Positions 37,847 through 46,747 of a stretch of DNA of 64,000 bases are shown here, piece by piece (the stretch's first letter is position 1; every line of letters starts with the position of its first letter). The notes below the pieces were generated by a model, which was given only the letters and a program-made list of their open reading frames with translations, ran no database searches and was not told the DNA's origin. The DNA is from an uncultured Flavobacteriaceae bacterium. Lineage in GTDB: Bacteria > Bacteroidota > Bacteroidia > Flavobacteriales > Flavobacteriaceae. The stretch is from NCBI GenBank assembly GCA_947502495.1, contig CANNAC010000003.1, positions 62,001 through 126,000 of the forward strand, in the 5' to 3' direction. The position numbers and the translations under genes are program-made.

Positions 37847-38617
37847 ATGCATACAAAACGCGTTATATACACACTTTCCTTATGTATTTTCTTGTTTATT
37901 GGTTGTAAACCTGCCAAAACAGTAACTACAGGAAATAGTAATTTAAACCTTTCGGCGAGACAGCTTATCAAAGAGAATAATAAAAAGACTCCAGATTTTA
38001 AAACACTTGTTGCTAGAGTAAAAATAAATTATACCGAAGGTTCTAGCTCTAAAAGTACGACAGTAAGTTTTAGAATGGAAAAAGATAAAGTGATTTGGAT
38101 GAGTAAGTTAGGTTTTATCAAAGCGCTAATTACGCCAGATCGTGTAAGCTTTTACAATAAATTAGATAATACCTATTTTGATGGCGATTATAAATATTTA
38201 AGCGATTTGCTCGGAACAGATTTGGATTTCAATAAAGTGCAAAACATGCTTTTAGGAGAAGCTTTATACGATTTAAATGATGGCGCTTTTGAAGTGTATA
38301 CCCAAAGAAATCAATATGTTTTAAAACCTAAAAAACAACCGGAAGCTTTTGAGTTGTTTTACCTTTTAGATGCTTCCCATTTTAAAATTAATTCACAACA
38401 ATTAGCGCAAGCAAAAGAAAAACGAATGCTTCAAATAGATTATACTAGTTATCAAGAAGTAGACAAACAAATGTTTCCGCAGCAAATAGAAATTAATGCT
38501 GTAGAAGCTTTTCAGGAAACAAAATTGCATTTAGAGTTTAAGTCTATAACTTTAAATGAAAAACTAAGCTTTCCGTTTAATATTCCTTCTGGGTTTGATG
38601 AAATTGTACTTAAATAA
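37847..38617 (+). CDS. DUF4292 lipoprotein
   Basis: 256 residues, lipobox CIFLFIGC (Cys 20). The body resembles LolA/LolB-type half-barrels (VARVKINYTEGSSSKSTTVSFRMEKDKVIWMS, RVSFYNKLDNTYFDGDY). DUF4292 proteins are probably outer-membrane lipoproteins with a lipid- or lipoprotein-binding fold. It abuts the TPR gene and overlaps the EnvC-like start by 1 nt (TAATG). Confidence 0.87.
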   Translation: MHTKRVIYTLSLCIFLFIGCKPAKTVTTGNSNLNLSARQLIKENNKKTPDFKTLVARVKINYTEGSSSKSTTVSFRMEKDKVIWMSKLGFIKALITPDRVSFYNKLDNTYFDGDYKYLSDLLGTDLDFNKVQNMLLGEALYDLNDGAFEVYTQRNQYVLKPKKQPEAFELFYLLDASHFKINSQQLAQAKEKRMLQIDYTSYQEVDKQMFPQQIEINAVEAFQETKLHLEFKSITLNEKLSFPFNIPSGFDEIVLK

Positions 38618-39849
38618 TGCAGCGTAAACTTACATACAAAATAGCCTTTTTAGTAGCATTATTTTTCTATACTTCGTTGTCGTTTTCACAAAGTAAAAAA
38701 CAACAGGAATTAGAAGAACGTAGACAAGAATTGCGTAGAGAAATTCAGCAAATCAATAGTTTACTTTCTAAAAACAAATCGCAACAAAAATCACAATTGA
38801 CCTTAATTGAAGATTTAAATTATAAAGTTAGCGTACGTAGAAATTTAATTAAAGTTACCAACCAACAAGCAAATTTACTTACTAGAGAAATTAACGATAA
38901 CCAAAATAAAATTTCAGAACTAAGAGAAGAATTAGCAACCTTAAAAGACAATTATTCTAAAATGATTGTTACTTCTTATAAGAGTAAAAGTGAGCAAAGT
39001 CGGGTGATGTTTTTATTGTCTTCCAGCAATTTTCAGCAAGCATATAAACGTGTAAAATACATTAATCAATATGCAGAATACCAAAAGGAACAAGGCGAAT
39101 CTATAAAAGAAAAAACGGCCGAATTACAAGTGACTAATAAAGCGCTGTTAAAGCAAAAAGCAGACAAACAGCTGTTAATTAATGAAAATAAAATTGCGCA
39201 AGTTGAATTAGAAAAAGAACTTAAGCAACACGAAACATTAATGGCTTCCATTAATAAAGATGTAAGTAAATATGCTTCGCAAATTAAAAACCGACAAGCA
39301 GAAGCAAACCGAATAGATAGAGAAATAGAGCGAATTATAAAAGAAGCTATTGCGAGTTCTAATGCAAAATCTGGATCGAAATCTACTACAAAGTCTACTG
39401 CGTATGCAATGACGCCAGAAGACAAGGTATTAGCCAATAGTTTTATTACTAGCAAAGGGAAATTGCCTTGGCCTGTAGAAAAAGGTATTGTAAAATTACG
39501 CTATGGTAGACAACCAAGTCCGATTGTAAAAACCATTATGATACAAAGTAACGGGGTTAGAATAGCCACCGAAAAAGACGCGAAAGTACGTGCCGTTTTT
39601 AATGGAGAAGTATATCGAATTATAGCGTCTAAAAACGGGAATCCTTCCGTTTTAATTCGACATGGTAATTACTTTACAGCATATTCTAATCTAGGAAAAA
39701 TCTACGTTAAAAAAGGAGATAAAGTAACTACCAAACAAGAAATTGGGGAAGTTTTTACTAATCCTTCCAATGGACAAACCATGTTAAGTTTTAGTGTTTT
39801 TAATAACTCTAAAACAGAGAACCCTGCTTCTTGGATTTTTAAAATGTAA
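38617..39849 (+). CDS. EnvC-like murein hydrolase activator (degenerate LytM)
   Basis: 410 residues: signal peptide (to about residue 24), two long coiled-coil helices (30-250) rich in Lys, Gln and Glu, a short linker, and a C-terminal LytM/M23 domain from about residue 285. The zinc ligands of active M23 peptidases are not present: the HxxxD motif is replaced around IQSNGVRIATEKD, and the HxH position reads LSFSVF. This matches EnvC-type activators, which bind and switch on amidases at the division site rather than cutting themselves. Confidence 0.9.
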   Translation: MQRKLTYKIAFLVALFFYTSLSFSQSKKQQELEERRQELRREIQQINSLLSKNKSQQKSQLTLIEDLNYKVSVRRNLIKVTNQQANLLTREINDNQNKISELREELATLKDNYSKMIVTSYKSKSEQSRVMFLLSSSNFQQAYKRVKYINQYAEYQKEQGESIKEKTAELQVTNKALLKQKADKQLLINENKIAQVELEKELKQHETLMASINKDVSKYASQIKNRQAEANRIDREIERIIKEAIASSNAKSGSKSTTKSTAYAMTPEDKVLANSFITSKGKLPWPVEKGIVKLRYGRQPSPIVKTIMIQSNGVRIATEKDAKVRAVFNGEVYRIIASKNGNPSVLIRHGNYFTAYSNLGKIYVKKGDKVTTKQEIGEVFTNPSNGQTMLSFSVFNNSKTENPASWIFKM

Positions 39850-40137
39850 AATTCCTGCGAAGGCAGGAATCTCTTTAAAGTTTATGTTTCAGTATTCAAG
39901 ATTTCTCGACAAGCTCGAAATGACAAAGGAATCGCGTATTGTCATTCGGTTTTAATAAGAAGCAGTATGTCATTCCGACTGCAATGGAGGAATCTCTTTT
40001 TAGAATTTATGTTTTAGTATTCAAGATTTCTCGACAAGCTCGAAATGACAAAGTAATCGCGTATTGTCATTCGGTTTTAATAAGAAGCAGTATGTCATTC
40101 CGACTGCAATGGAGGAATCTCTTTAAAGTTTTTGGAT
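39850..40137. repeat. Array of intergenic palindromic repeats with a 125-bp tandem unit
   Basis: Noncoding 288 bp. It opens with the palindrome ATTCCTGCGAAGGCAGGAAT (39851-39870). A 125-bp unit follows twice (39891-40015 and 40016-40140) with few differences. Each unit contains TTCTCGACAAGCTCGAAATG, GTATTGTCATTCGG and GTCATTCCGACTGCAATGG, then AGGAATCTCTTT. An open frame of 70 codons here is an artefact of the repeat. It separates two convergent genes. Confidence 0.8.
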
Positions 40138-40653
40138 CTACTCATTCATAAACAAAGCCTTCAACTCTGTAGCATCATTAGGTTTCATTTTTCCGGCAAG
40201 GACTAAACTCAATTGTTTACGTCTTAGTGCACCTTCAAAACGTTCTTTTTCTAAATCGGTTTCCGGTTTGATATCATCGACTCTAACAGGTCTTCCAGTT
40301 TCATCCACAGCAACAAAGGTGTAAATAGCCTCATTCGCTTTTGTTTTATCACCAGACTCTCTGTCTTCAATCCATACGTCCATATATACTTCCATAGAAC
40401 TCTTAAAAGCACGAGAAACTTTTGCTTCTATAGTAACAACACTTCCTAAAGGCACTGCACGATTAAAAGCAACGTGGTTTACAGACGCTGTAACAACAAT
40501 ACGTCTAGAATGTCTTCTTGCAGCAATACTAGCAGCACGATCCATTCTAGCAAGTAATTCGCCACCAAATAAATTGTTAATTGGGTTCGTTTCGCTAGGC
40601 AAAACCAAATCGGTCATGATCGTTTTAGATTGTTCAGGTGTTTTCACAGACAT
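40138..40653 (-). CDS. Acyl-CoA thioesterase (YciA-like hot-dog)
   Basis: 171-residue hot-dog fold hydrolase. Family marks are NPINNLFGGELLARMDRAASIAARRHSRR, with the catalytic Asp, and VNHVAFNRAVPLGSVVTIEAKVSRAF. A C-terminal helical extension reaches to LKALFMNE. It cleaves acyl-CoA thioesters in the cytoplasm, with broad chain specificity in the known family. Stands alone. Confidence 0.92.
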   Translation of the reverse strand: MSVKTPEQSKTIMTDLVLPSETNPINNLFGGELLARMDRAASIAARRHSRRIVVTASVNHVAFNRAVPLGSVVTIEAKVSRAFKSSMEVYMDVWIEDRESGDKTKANEAIYTFVAVDETGRPVRVDDIKPETDLEKERFEGALRRKQLSLVLAGKMKPNDATELKALFMNE

Positions 40654-40675
40654 TATGTGTTTTTTAAATGAGCCG

Positions 40676-40683
40676 CAAAGGTA
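40676..40683 (-). promoter_or_regulatory. Candidate -7 box for the thioesterase gene (TACCTTTG on - strand)
   Basis: Matches TAnnTTTG 23 nt before the ATG. No TTG at the right distance. Confidence 0.4.
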
Positions 40684-40812
40684 AAACGATTTTAGAGTTT
40701 AACTAGTTAAGAAAAACAAAAATATAACGAATGAAGATTCTTTGCTTTTAAAGAGTAGTTGCTTCAGATTGGCAAAAAAGGAAAAGGCAAGGTGGTTTTT
40801 AAAAGGGAGATA

Positions 40813-40840
40813 TAAAAAATCCCTTAACAAAGTAAGGGAT
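40813..40840 (-). terminator. Terminator of the HU/SPOR gene
   Basis: On the - strand ATCCCTTA/TAAGGGAT forms an 8-bp stem followed by TTTTTT, 29 bp after the gene stop. The rest of 40684-40812 shows nothing else. Confidence 0.85.
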
Positions 40841-40868
40841 GAGATATAAAAAATATTTTTATGTGTAA

Positions 40869-41807
40869 TTAGTTAAGGTCTTTAACCAATAACCAAGCTT
40901 CTTTATTATGTGTTTTTTTAACGTCACGTAAAGTTTGTAGCGCTTCTAATCGATCCGAATGACTCGAATAAACAACTTGATGTAAACCGTATTTATTCAC
41001 GCCAATTTTTCTAGCATTATAACCTTCCGCTTTTAATTGTTGTACTTTTTTCTCGCAGTTTTCTTCGTCTCTAAAAGCACCAGCAATAATATGATATTTA
41101 CCAGCTTGCTTATTAACAGTAAGTGTTACAGCAGGAAGCGGATTGTCAATTACAAAAGTAGCTTCTTGAATTTTGCTTTCTAATTGCGTATTCGCTTCTT
41201 CTTGTGCTAATTGGTTATGTGTTTTAATTTCGTTTACATAGTAATTAGAAGAAACCAAACCGCCAGCCGTTAATGCTAATAAAGCAATTGCCGCATATTT
41301 TAAATATGGTCTTGCTTTGCGTTTTTCTGGAGTGATAGCAATAGGAATTACTTTTTCAATAGCTTCCACTTCTTCTTTATAAACTTCTCTTGTAATAGTA
41401 GGAGAAACTAATTGGTTTAAGCCAAAAGCGTCTGTTAAATAGTTTAAATGGTACGATGGCTCAAATAACATTTTACCTTCGTTGTTAAACGATAAATCAC
41501 CAATATTATCAAAAGTAAGTGTTTCTCCTTCCGTCAAATAAGACTTTAGAGATTTTACTCTTTTTTCTATTTTTTTAACAGCAACTTCAAAAGGAATTTT
41601 TTCTACATCCGCAATATAGTGCGCTAATAAACCATCATTTGTTTGTATTTGCTCGTTAAAAGATAATACTTTTTTTGGAGGATAAAAGGCATTGGTAGAC
41701 TCGTGGGCTTTTGCCGAAACACGTTGTGTTAAAAACGAACCAAATTGTGGTACCGTAACACAGTCATATCTATATAGTAAATCGCTTATGTAAATTTCTA
41801 ATTGCAT
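40869..41807 (-). CDS. CCDC81-like HU domain and SPOR domain membrane protein
   Basis: 312 residues. The N-terminal 120 hold two HU-like DNA-binding-fold units of the CCDC81 bacterial type (ISDLLYRYDCVTVPQFGSFLTQ and FEVAVKKIEKRVKSLKSYLTEGETLTFDNIGDL). One membrane helix follows near residue 170-190 (YLKYAAIALLALTAGGLVSS), then a C-terminal SPOR domain (YHIIAGAFRDEENCEKKVQQLKAEGYNARKI) that binds denuded peptidoglycan. This places it at the inner membrane at division sites. TAACTTTG on the - strand at 41819-41812 is a -7-like box so close to the ATG that the mRNA may be leaderless. Confidence 0.9.
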   Translation of the reverse strand: MQLEIYISDLLYRYDCVTVPQFGSFLTQRVSAKAHESTNAFYPPKKVLSFNEQIQTNDGLLAHYIADVEKIPFEVAVKKIEKRVKSLKSYLTEGETLTFDNIGDLSFNNEGKMLFEPSYHLNYLTDAFGLNQLVSPTITREVYKEEVEAIEKVIPIAITPEKRKARPYLKYAAIALLALTAGGLVSSNYYVNEIKTHNQLAQEEANTQLESKIQEATFVIDNPLPAVTLTVNKQAGKYHIIAGAFRDEENCEKKVQQLKAEGYNARKIGVNKYGLHQVVYSSHSDRLEALQTLRDVKKTHNKEAWLLVKDLN

Positions 41808-41881
41808 AAAACAAAGTTATAAATTTTTTACTTCTGAAAAAAGAAGACGTGTATGAGTTATTAACATTATGTTTTTTTGCT

Positions 41882-41909
41882 TACTTTGCAGTATAGAAAA
41901 AATTCTATA
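41882..41909 (+). promoter_or_regulatory. dprA -7-like box and leader hairpin
   Basis: TACTTTG (41882-41888) is a one-base-short variant of the -7 box. The perfect inverted repeat TATAGAA-AAAA-TTCTATA (41892-41909) then fills the whole space up to the ATG at 41912, so it could gate initiation. Confidence 0.4.
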
Positions 41910-41911
41910 TA

Positions 41912-43015
41912 ATGAACAATAACGAATTGCTTTACGTTTTAGCATTGCAGCATGTTGCTAAAATTGGGGACATTACTGCAAAAAAGCTCATTGCGCATTG
42001 CGGTTCTGCGGAAGCTGTTTTTAAAGAAAAAAAACAAAATCTTTTAAAAATTGATGGTATTGGAAGCATTGTAATTAGTGATTTATTTACTAATACGCAT
42101 TTAAAAGCAGCAGAAAAAGAGTTGCAATTTATAAAAGATGAAAATATTGTTTGTCATTATTTTGCGGCTGGAAGCTATCCAGAAAAGCTGAAACATTGTA
42201 TTGATAGTCCTATTGTATTATTTCAAGCAGGAAATATTAATTTGAAACAGCAACGCATTATTAGTATTGTTGGCGCCCGAAAGGTTACAACAAATGGCAT
42301 TGCTTTTTGTGAAAAGCTAGTAGAACAACTTGCTGTTTTTAATCCTGTAATTGTTTCTGGTTTTGCCTACGGTACAGATATTACTGCTCAAAAAGCAGCA
42401 ATGAAACAGGAACTACAAACTATAGGTTGCTTAGCACATGGTTTAAACCAAGTGTACCCAAAGACGCATAAAAAGTATGTTGCCGAAGTAGAGAAAAATG
42501 GTGGTTTTTTTACCGACTTTTCGAGTAGTGATACCTTTGATAGAAACAATTTTTTAAAACGAAACCGAATCATTGCGGGAATTAGCCAAGCTACTATTGT
42601 AATTGAATCTGCCGAAAAAGGTGGAAGTCTTGTCACTGCAGATATTGCAAACTCTTATAATAGAGATGTTTTTGCTGTTCCTGGTAGGGTTACAGATAGT
42701 CAAAGTGTTGGTTGTAATAATTTAATAAAGCACCAAAGAGCACATATGTTGTCAAACCCTTTAGATATCCCATATATTTTAAATTGGGAATTAGAAGACA
42801 GCCAAAAGCCGGCAGTACAAAAACAGTTGTTTGTAGAGCTCGATGACCAGGAAAAGGTGATTTATAACTTCTTGAAAGATATCGAAAAGGAACAATTAGA
42901 TGTTATCGCTTTGCGTTGTAACCTTCCAACTTTTAAAGTAGCAGGCTTGCTTTTAAATATGGAATTAAAAGGAGTGGTAAGGCCGCTTCCTGGAAAGCTG
43001 TTTGAGGTGATTTAA
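41912..43015 (+). CDS. dprA: DNA-processing protein DprA
   Basis: 367 residues. Binds incoming single-stranded DNA and loads RecA during transformation. The N-terminal helical domain starts LLYVLALQHVAKIGDITAKKLI. The Rossmann-like DNA-binding core has IVGARKVTTNGIAFCEKL, VSGFAYGTDITAQKAAM, FLKRNRIIAGISQATIVIES and KGGSLVTADIANSYNRDVFAVPG. A winged-helix domain closes it. Intact; suggests capacity for natural competence. Followed by a strong terminator. Confidence 0.95.
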   Translation: MNNNELLYVLALQHVAKIGDITAKKLIAHCGSAEAVFKEKKQNLLKIDGIGSIVISDLFTNTHLKAAEKELQFIKDENIVCHYFAAGSYPEKLKHCIDSPIVLFQAGNINLKQQRIISIVGARKVTTNGIAFCEKLVEQLAVFNPVIVSGFAYGTDITAQKAAMKQELQTIGCLAHGLNQVYPKTHKKYVAEVEKNGGFFTDFSSSDTFDRNNFLKRNRIIAGISQATIVIESAEKGGSLVTADIANSYNRDVFAVPGRVTDSQSVGCNNLIKHQRAHMLSNPLDIPYILNWELEDSQKPAVQKQLFVELDDQEKVIYNFLKDIEKEQLDVIALRCNLPTFKVAGLLLNMELKGVVRPLPGKLFEVI

Positions 43016-43040
43016 TATTTTTGAAAGTAGAAGAAGTACA

Positions 43041-43084
43041 AAAAGCAATTATGTTTCCTACTAAGAAACATAATTGCTTTTTTT
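43041..43084 (+). terminator. Bidirectional terminator between dprA and trpS
   Basis: AAAAGCAATTATGTTTC pairs with GAAACATAATTGCTTTT, with T-runs on both strands, between convergent genes. Confidence 0.92.
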
Positions 43085-43117
43085 ATAATAGAAGTTATAA
43101 CTTCTGAAGGGATTTAA

Positions 43118-44086
43118 TTAATACCCAACCTTTTCTCTTACTCTAACCAAAACATCATTAGCAACTAACGTCGCTTTTTCTGCTCCAATAGCAAGTATTT
43201 TGTCTAGCTCATCTGTGTTATTCATATAGTAGTTGTAGCGTTCTCTTTGGTGCGCAAATTTCTCTATAATCAACTCAAATAAGGCTTGTTTCGCATGTCC
43301 GTAACCAAAACCACCATTTTCATAATTGGCTTTCATGGTTTCAATTTCTTCTTCCGAAGCTAAAAGGTTATATAACGCAAAGCAATTACAGGTTTTCCAA
43401 TCTTTAGGATCTTCTAAAGCCGTACTATCTGTTTCAATACTCATTATTTGTTTACGTAGTTTTTTATCGTTTAAAAATAAGTTGATAAAGTTGTTTCTAC
43501 TTTTACTCATTTTTTCACCATCGGTTCCAGGAACAAGCATGATGTTTTCTTGTATTTTTCCTTCTGGTAATACAAAGGTTTCTCCCATTTTAGAATGAAA
43601 ACGAGATGCTACATCACGAGTCATTTCTATATGTTGTAGTTGGTCTTTTCCAACAGGAATTATATTTGCATCATACAATAAAATATCTGCAGCCATAAGC
43701 ATTGGATACGTAAATAAACCAGCATTTACATCATCTAATCGATCTGCTTTGTCTTTAAAACCATGTGCTAATGTTAAGCGTTGAAAAGGGAAAAAACAAG
43801 ATAGGTACCAAGATAATTCGGTTACTTGCGGAATATCACTTTGTCTGTAAAACACTGTTTTTTCAATATCTAAACCAAAAGCGAGCCAGGTTGCAGCCAC
43901 CGAGTACGTGTTTTCTCTTAAAACAGCTGCATCTTTAATTTGCGTTAAAGTATGTAGGTTTGCTATAAATAAAAACGACTCGTTTTTAGCGTCTTCAGCC
44001 ATTTTAATTGCTGGCATAATTGCGCCTAATATGTTTCCTAAATGTGGTGTTCCTGTACTTTGTACTCCTGTTAAAATTCTTGCCAT
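43118..44086 (-). CDS. trpS: Tryptophanyl-tRNA synthetase
   Basis: Class I aminoacyl-tRNA synthetase, 322 residues from ATG 44086 (MARILTGVQSTGTPHLGN). The alternative upstream frame starts inside a palindromic repeat, so I reject it. The HIGH-like motif is TPHLGN, the KMSKS loop is GEKMSKSRN, and PMLMAADILLYDANIIPVGKDQ is a family block. A repeat hairpin lies 7 nt before the start codon. Confidence 0.96.
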   Translation of the reverse strand: MARILTGVQSTGTPHLGNILGAIMPAIKMAEDAKNESFLFIANLHTLTQIKDAAVLRENTYSVAATWLAFGLDIEKTVFYRQSDIPQVTELSWYLSCFFPFQRLTLAHGFKDKADRLDDVNAGLFTYPMLMAADILLYDANIIPVGKDQLQHIEMTRDVASRFHSKMGETFVLPEGKIQENIMLVPGTDGEKMSKSRNNFINLFLNDKKLRKQIMSIETDSTALEDPKDWKTCNCFALYNLLASEEEIETMKANYENGGFGYGHAKQALFELIIEKFAHQRERYNYYMNNTDELDKILAIGAEKATLVANDVLVRVREKVGY

Positions 44087-44092
44087 GTTTAC

Positions 44093-44117
44093 TTTCCGCG
44101 AAAGCGGAAATCTCTTT
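44093..44117. repeat. Palindromic intergenic repeat in front of trpS
   Basis: TTTCCGC-GAAA-GCGGAAA followed by TCTCTTTTTT. It has the same fold and flank as ATTCCTGC-GAAG-GCAGGAAT at 39851 and 57619, with compensating stem changes. Confidence 0.7.
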
Positions 44118-44266
44118 TTTAAAAACACATAACTTAATTGTGTTTTAAGATTTCCCTTTTATATATAAAAAGGATTTTCTTTAAATTAAACTTAATTTCT
44201 ACTCGTGAGTGCAAAGATAATTTTTTTATAAAGAGGAGTTCGATAATTTTATTAGATTTGACACTT

Positions 44267-45007
44267 ATGAAGGTTTTTAAGTACATTTTCTGGATTTTCT
44301 ATCGTATTTGGTTTTATATATTGGTTGCAATACCGATTATTATATTATTTCCATTTCTAATTGTTTCTATATTAAAAGAGACTTGGTATCCTTTCTTTTT
44401 CAAGATTGCGCGTGTTTGGGCACGTTTTATTTTAATAGGAATGGGTTTTAAAACCAAAATGGAACGCGAACAAACTTTAGATCCTAATACAAGCTATATG
44501 TTTATTGCTAACCATACTTCTATGATGGATATTATGCTCATGTTGGTTGCTGTAAAAAATCCGTTTGTGTTTGTTGGTAAGGCAGAATTAGCAAAAATAC
44601 CATTGTTTGGTTTCTTTTATAAACGTACAAGTATTTTAGTCGATAGAAGTAGTGAACGTAGTAGAAAAGCAGTTTTTAGAAATGCACAAAGACGTTTGGG
44701 ACAAGGCTTGAGTATTTGTATTTTTCCAGAAGGATTGGTTCCCGAGGACGATGTGCTTTTAACCGATTTTAAAGATGGTGCTTTCCGATTGGCAATAAAC
44801 CATCAAATACCAATTGTACCTTTAACTTTTGCAGATAATAAGGAACGTTTTTCTTATGTTTTTTTTAGCGGAAGTCCAGGAAGAATGCGAGCAAAGATGC
44901 ATACATTTATTCCTACTATAGGATTAAAACCGCAAGATGCTAAAACAATAAATAGTAAATCCAAAGCTTTGATTTTAAATCAGCTGATTGCTTATCAATC
45001 TAAATAA
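44267..45007 (+). CDS. plsC: 1-acyl-sn-glycerol-3-phosphate acyltransferase
   Basis: About 246 residues from ATG 44267 (MKVFKYIFWIFYRIWFYI). The longer frame adds 43 residues that would be read from the promoter region. One or two N-terminal membrane helices precede the acyltransferase motifs NHTSMMD (HX4D) and FPEGLVPEDD. Makes phosphatidic acid at the inner membrane. A -7 box TAGATTTG (44253-44260) lies so close to the ATG that the transcript may have almost no leader. Confidence 0.92.
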   Translation: MKVFKYIFWIFYRIWFYILVAIPIIILFPFLIVSILKETWYPFFFKIARVWARFILIGMGFKTKMEREQTLDPNTSYMFIANHTSMMDIMLMLVAVKNPFVFVGKAELAKIPLFGFFYKRTSILVDRSSERSRKAVFRNAQRRLGQGLSICIFPEGLVPEDDVLLTDFKDGAFRLAINHQIPIVPLTFADNKERFSYVFFSGSPGRMRAKMHTFIPTIGLKPQDAKTINSKSKALILNQLIAYQSK

Positions 45008-45037
45008 AAAAGCTACTCTTGGCATAGAGCAGCTTTT
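45006..45037 (+). terminator. Terminator after plsC
   Basis: AAAAAGCTaCTC / GAGcAGCTTTTT stem with one mismatch and a T-run, directly after the stop codon. Confidence 0.8.
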
Positions 45038-45100
45038 TGTGTTCTCGCTTTTTTAAAAGATATACTTAAAAAAGCAACAACCAATCTAACCAACTAAAAA

Positions 45101-46747
45101 CTAAAATTTATAACTCAACCCGGTATATATACCAATAATGTATGGTTTAAAATTACCAGAAGTATTTTCAAACGCATTCATTTGGTATTTAAAAGTTGGT
45201 TGTACATTGAATTTAATTTTATCTGAAAACTTATAATCTAAACCAAGACCTAAGTTTCCGCTAAAACTAACATCATTAATATTATTTGCTTCTCCAATTT
45301 CTGTTTTTCGGCCATCAAATTCCGAAAAGATCTTATTGTCATTTAAAATAAATGTGCTTAATCCTGCAATGACGTTTACACCAAACTTTTTACTAGATAC
45401 TGTGTATTCTAGCTCCATAGGAACCTCGTAATAACCAATACGCTGACTTATGGCTGCATTTTCATTTGGTAAAAGCCCAACAGCTTGTTGCACCACCAGA
45501 TTATTTGCAGAAATAGCCGAAATATTTTGATCGTTATTGAAGTTTATATTTTTTAAAGCAGGAGCATTATTTCCAGAAATATTTTGGTAAATAATCACGT
45601 TATCTGTGTCGTAACTTAAATTTAAAGAGTTAACACCAGAACGTAATTTTAATTTGTCATTAAAGGCATAGCTTACATTAACACCGTAACTAGTGTTTGT
45701 TTCACCAGACTTGGAGTTGTCAATAAATTGATCGTCCATGTGAGATCCTTTTCCAAGGGTATTATAGTAAACAGGTGCAATGTTAGCATATACTTGCCAC
45801 CTGTTTACCTTTTCCTCTTTTTCAATGAGATCTTCCACTTTCGCTATTTCTTCTTCTATAGATGTTTCCTCTTTTTCGGTTTCAGCATCTGTAGTTGTGT
45901 TTTCTTCTTCGGTATTTGTAGTGTTTTCTGCGAGCGCGTTTGTAGCACTATTTTCTAATGCAGAAGCTACTTTGTTTTTGTCTAATTGGGTTGCATTTTC
46001 ATTCGTAGAATTGCTGTTTTGCGCTAGGGCATTCGCGTTTGTATTGCTAATGTTTGTATCTCTTTCTTTAGAATTGTTGGCGATTGCATTCTTATTGCTA
46101 GACTGTACCGCATTGGCAGTACCATTTTCGGTATTGGTATATAAGGACGAATTTGTATTTGTAGCTACTATTTGTGTTTGTTTATTCGTGGTAGCTTTTC
46201 TTTTATTTCCGGTTACAGAAGTATATGTTTTGTTGTTTTTTGATGCGTTATTAACAACGCTATTGTTCGTGTTTGAATAACCAGTAGTTGTTGTGTTTTG
46301 AGACGAATTAGAAGATGCGATACTGGAGTTTGTGCTGTTTTTGTTTTCTTCGGAAGCATTTTGAATAGCATCCATTGTTTCCCCGTTTTTAGAGGCAGTA
46401 TTACTTTCTTCTACAATTGCATTCTTTGTGTTTTCTGAATTTGTATTATTTGCGTTGGTGCTATTCTTTTCCTTTTCGGAAGGATTTACCGCATTCTCTA
46501 TATCTACAACATTTGTTTTGGTTGCATTATTTCTATTCGAATTATAGTGGTTTCCTATCGTTAATAGTACGAGCAATAATGCTGCAATACTACCAATACG
46601 TAGCCAGATAGGAAAAATCTTTTCCTTATCTTCTTTAGGTTGCTCTAGTTTGCTTTGAATATTTTCCCAAACTTTAGGATTAGGAGTAGCCTCTAAATCT
46701 TTAAGTTTTTCTTGAAAAATTCTATCTATATGTTTTTTGTCACTCAT
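45101..46747 (-). CDS. Anti-sigma-like/outer-membrane beta-barrel fusion protein
   Basis: 548 residues. The first 45 (DRIFQEKLKDLEATPNPKVWENIQSKLEQ) are the cytoplasmic segment typical of flavobacterial anti-sigma/porin-type proteins. One membrane helix follows (IWLRIGSIAALLLVLLTIG), then about 210 residues of Asn/Thr/Ser/Ala low complexity and an acidic helix (ETSIEEEIAKVEDLIEKEEKV). The last 220 residues form a PorT-like beta-barrel domain ending in …YTGLSYKF. The start codon overlaps the ECF-sigma stop by 1 nt, so the protein probably restrains that sigma factor and senses an envelope cue. How one chain could span both membranes is unclear; this architecture recurs in Bacteroidota. Confidence 0.87.
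   Translation of the reverse strand: MSDKKHIDRIFQEKLKDLEATPNPKVWENIQSKLEQPKEDKEKIFPIWLRIGSIAALLLVLLTIGNHYNSNRNNATKTNVVDIENAVNPSEKEKNSTNANNTNSENTKNAIVEESNTASKNGETMDAIQNASEENKNSTNSSIASSNSSQNTTTTGYSNTNNSVVNNASKNNKTYTSVTGNKRKATTNKQTQIVATNTNSSLYTNTENGTANAVQSSNKNAIANNSKERDTNISNTNANALAQNSNSTNENATQLDKNKVASALENSATNALAENTTNTEEENTTTDAETEKEETSIEEEIAKVEDLIEKEEKVNRWQVYANIAPVYYNTLGKGSHMDDQFIDNSKSGETNTSYGVNVSYAFNDKLKLRSGVNSLNLSYDTDNVIIYQNISGNNAPALKNINFNNDQNISAISANNLVVQQAVGLLPNENAAISQRIGYYEVPMELEYTVSSKKFGVNVIAGLSTFILNDNKIFSEFDGRKTEIGEANNINDVSFSGNLGLGLDYKFSDKIKFNVQPTFKYQMNAFENTSGNFKPYIIGIYTGLSYKF

Noticed and set aside
38617-39849. Active M23 peptidase
   Set aside because: HxxxD and HxH zinc ligands are missing, so it is called an EnvC-like activator instead.
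39939-40151. 70-codon ORF between the EnvC-like and thioesterase genes
   Set aside because: Lies entirely in the tandem intergenic repeat and runs into the thioesterase gene on the other strand.
44138-44266. 43-residue N-terminal extension of plsC
   Set aside because: Runs through the likely promoter region and has no family support; ATG 44267 matches PlsC starts.
45728-46280. Two + strand ORFs of 76 and 166 codons opposite the anti-sigma/OMP gene
   Set aside because: Antisense shadows of the Asn/Thr/Ser low-complexity region, giving Phe/Val/Ser-rich nonsense.
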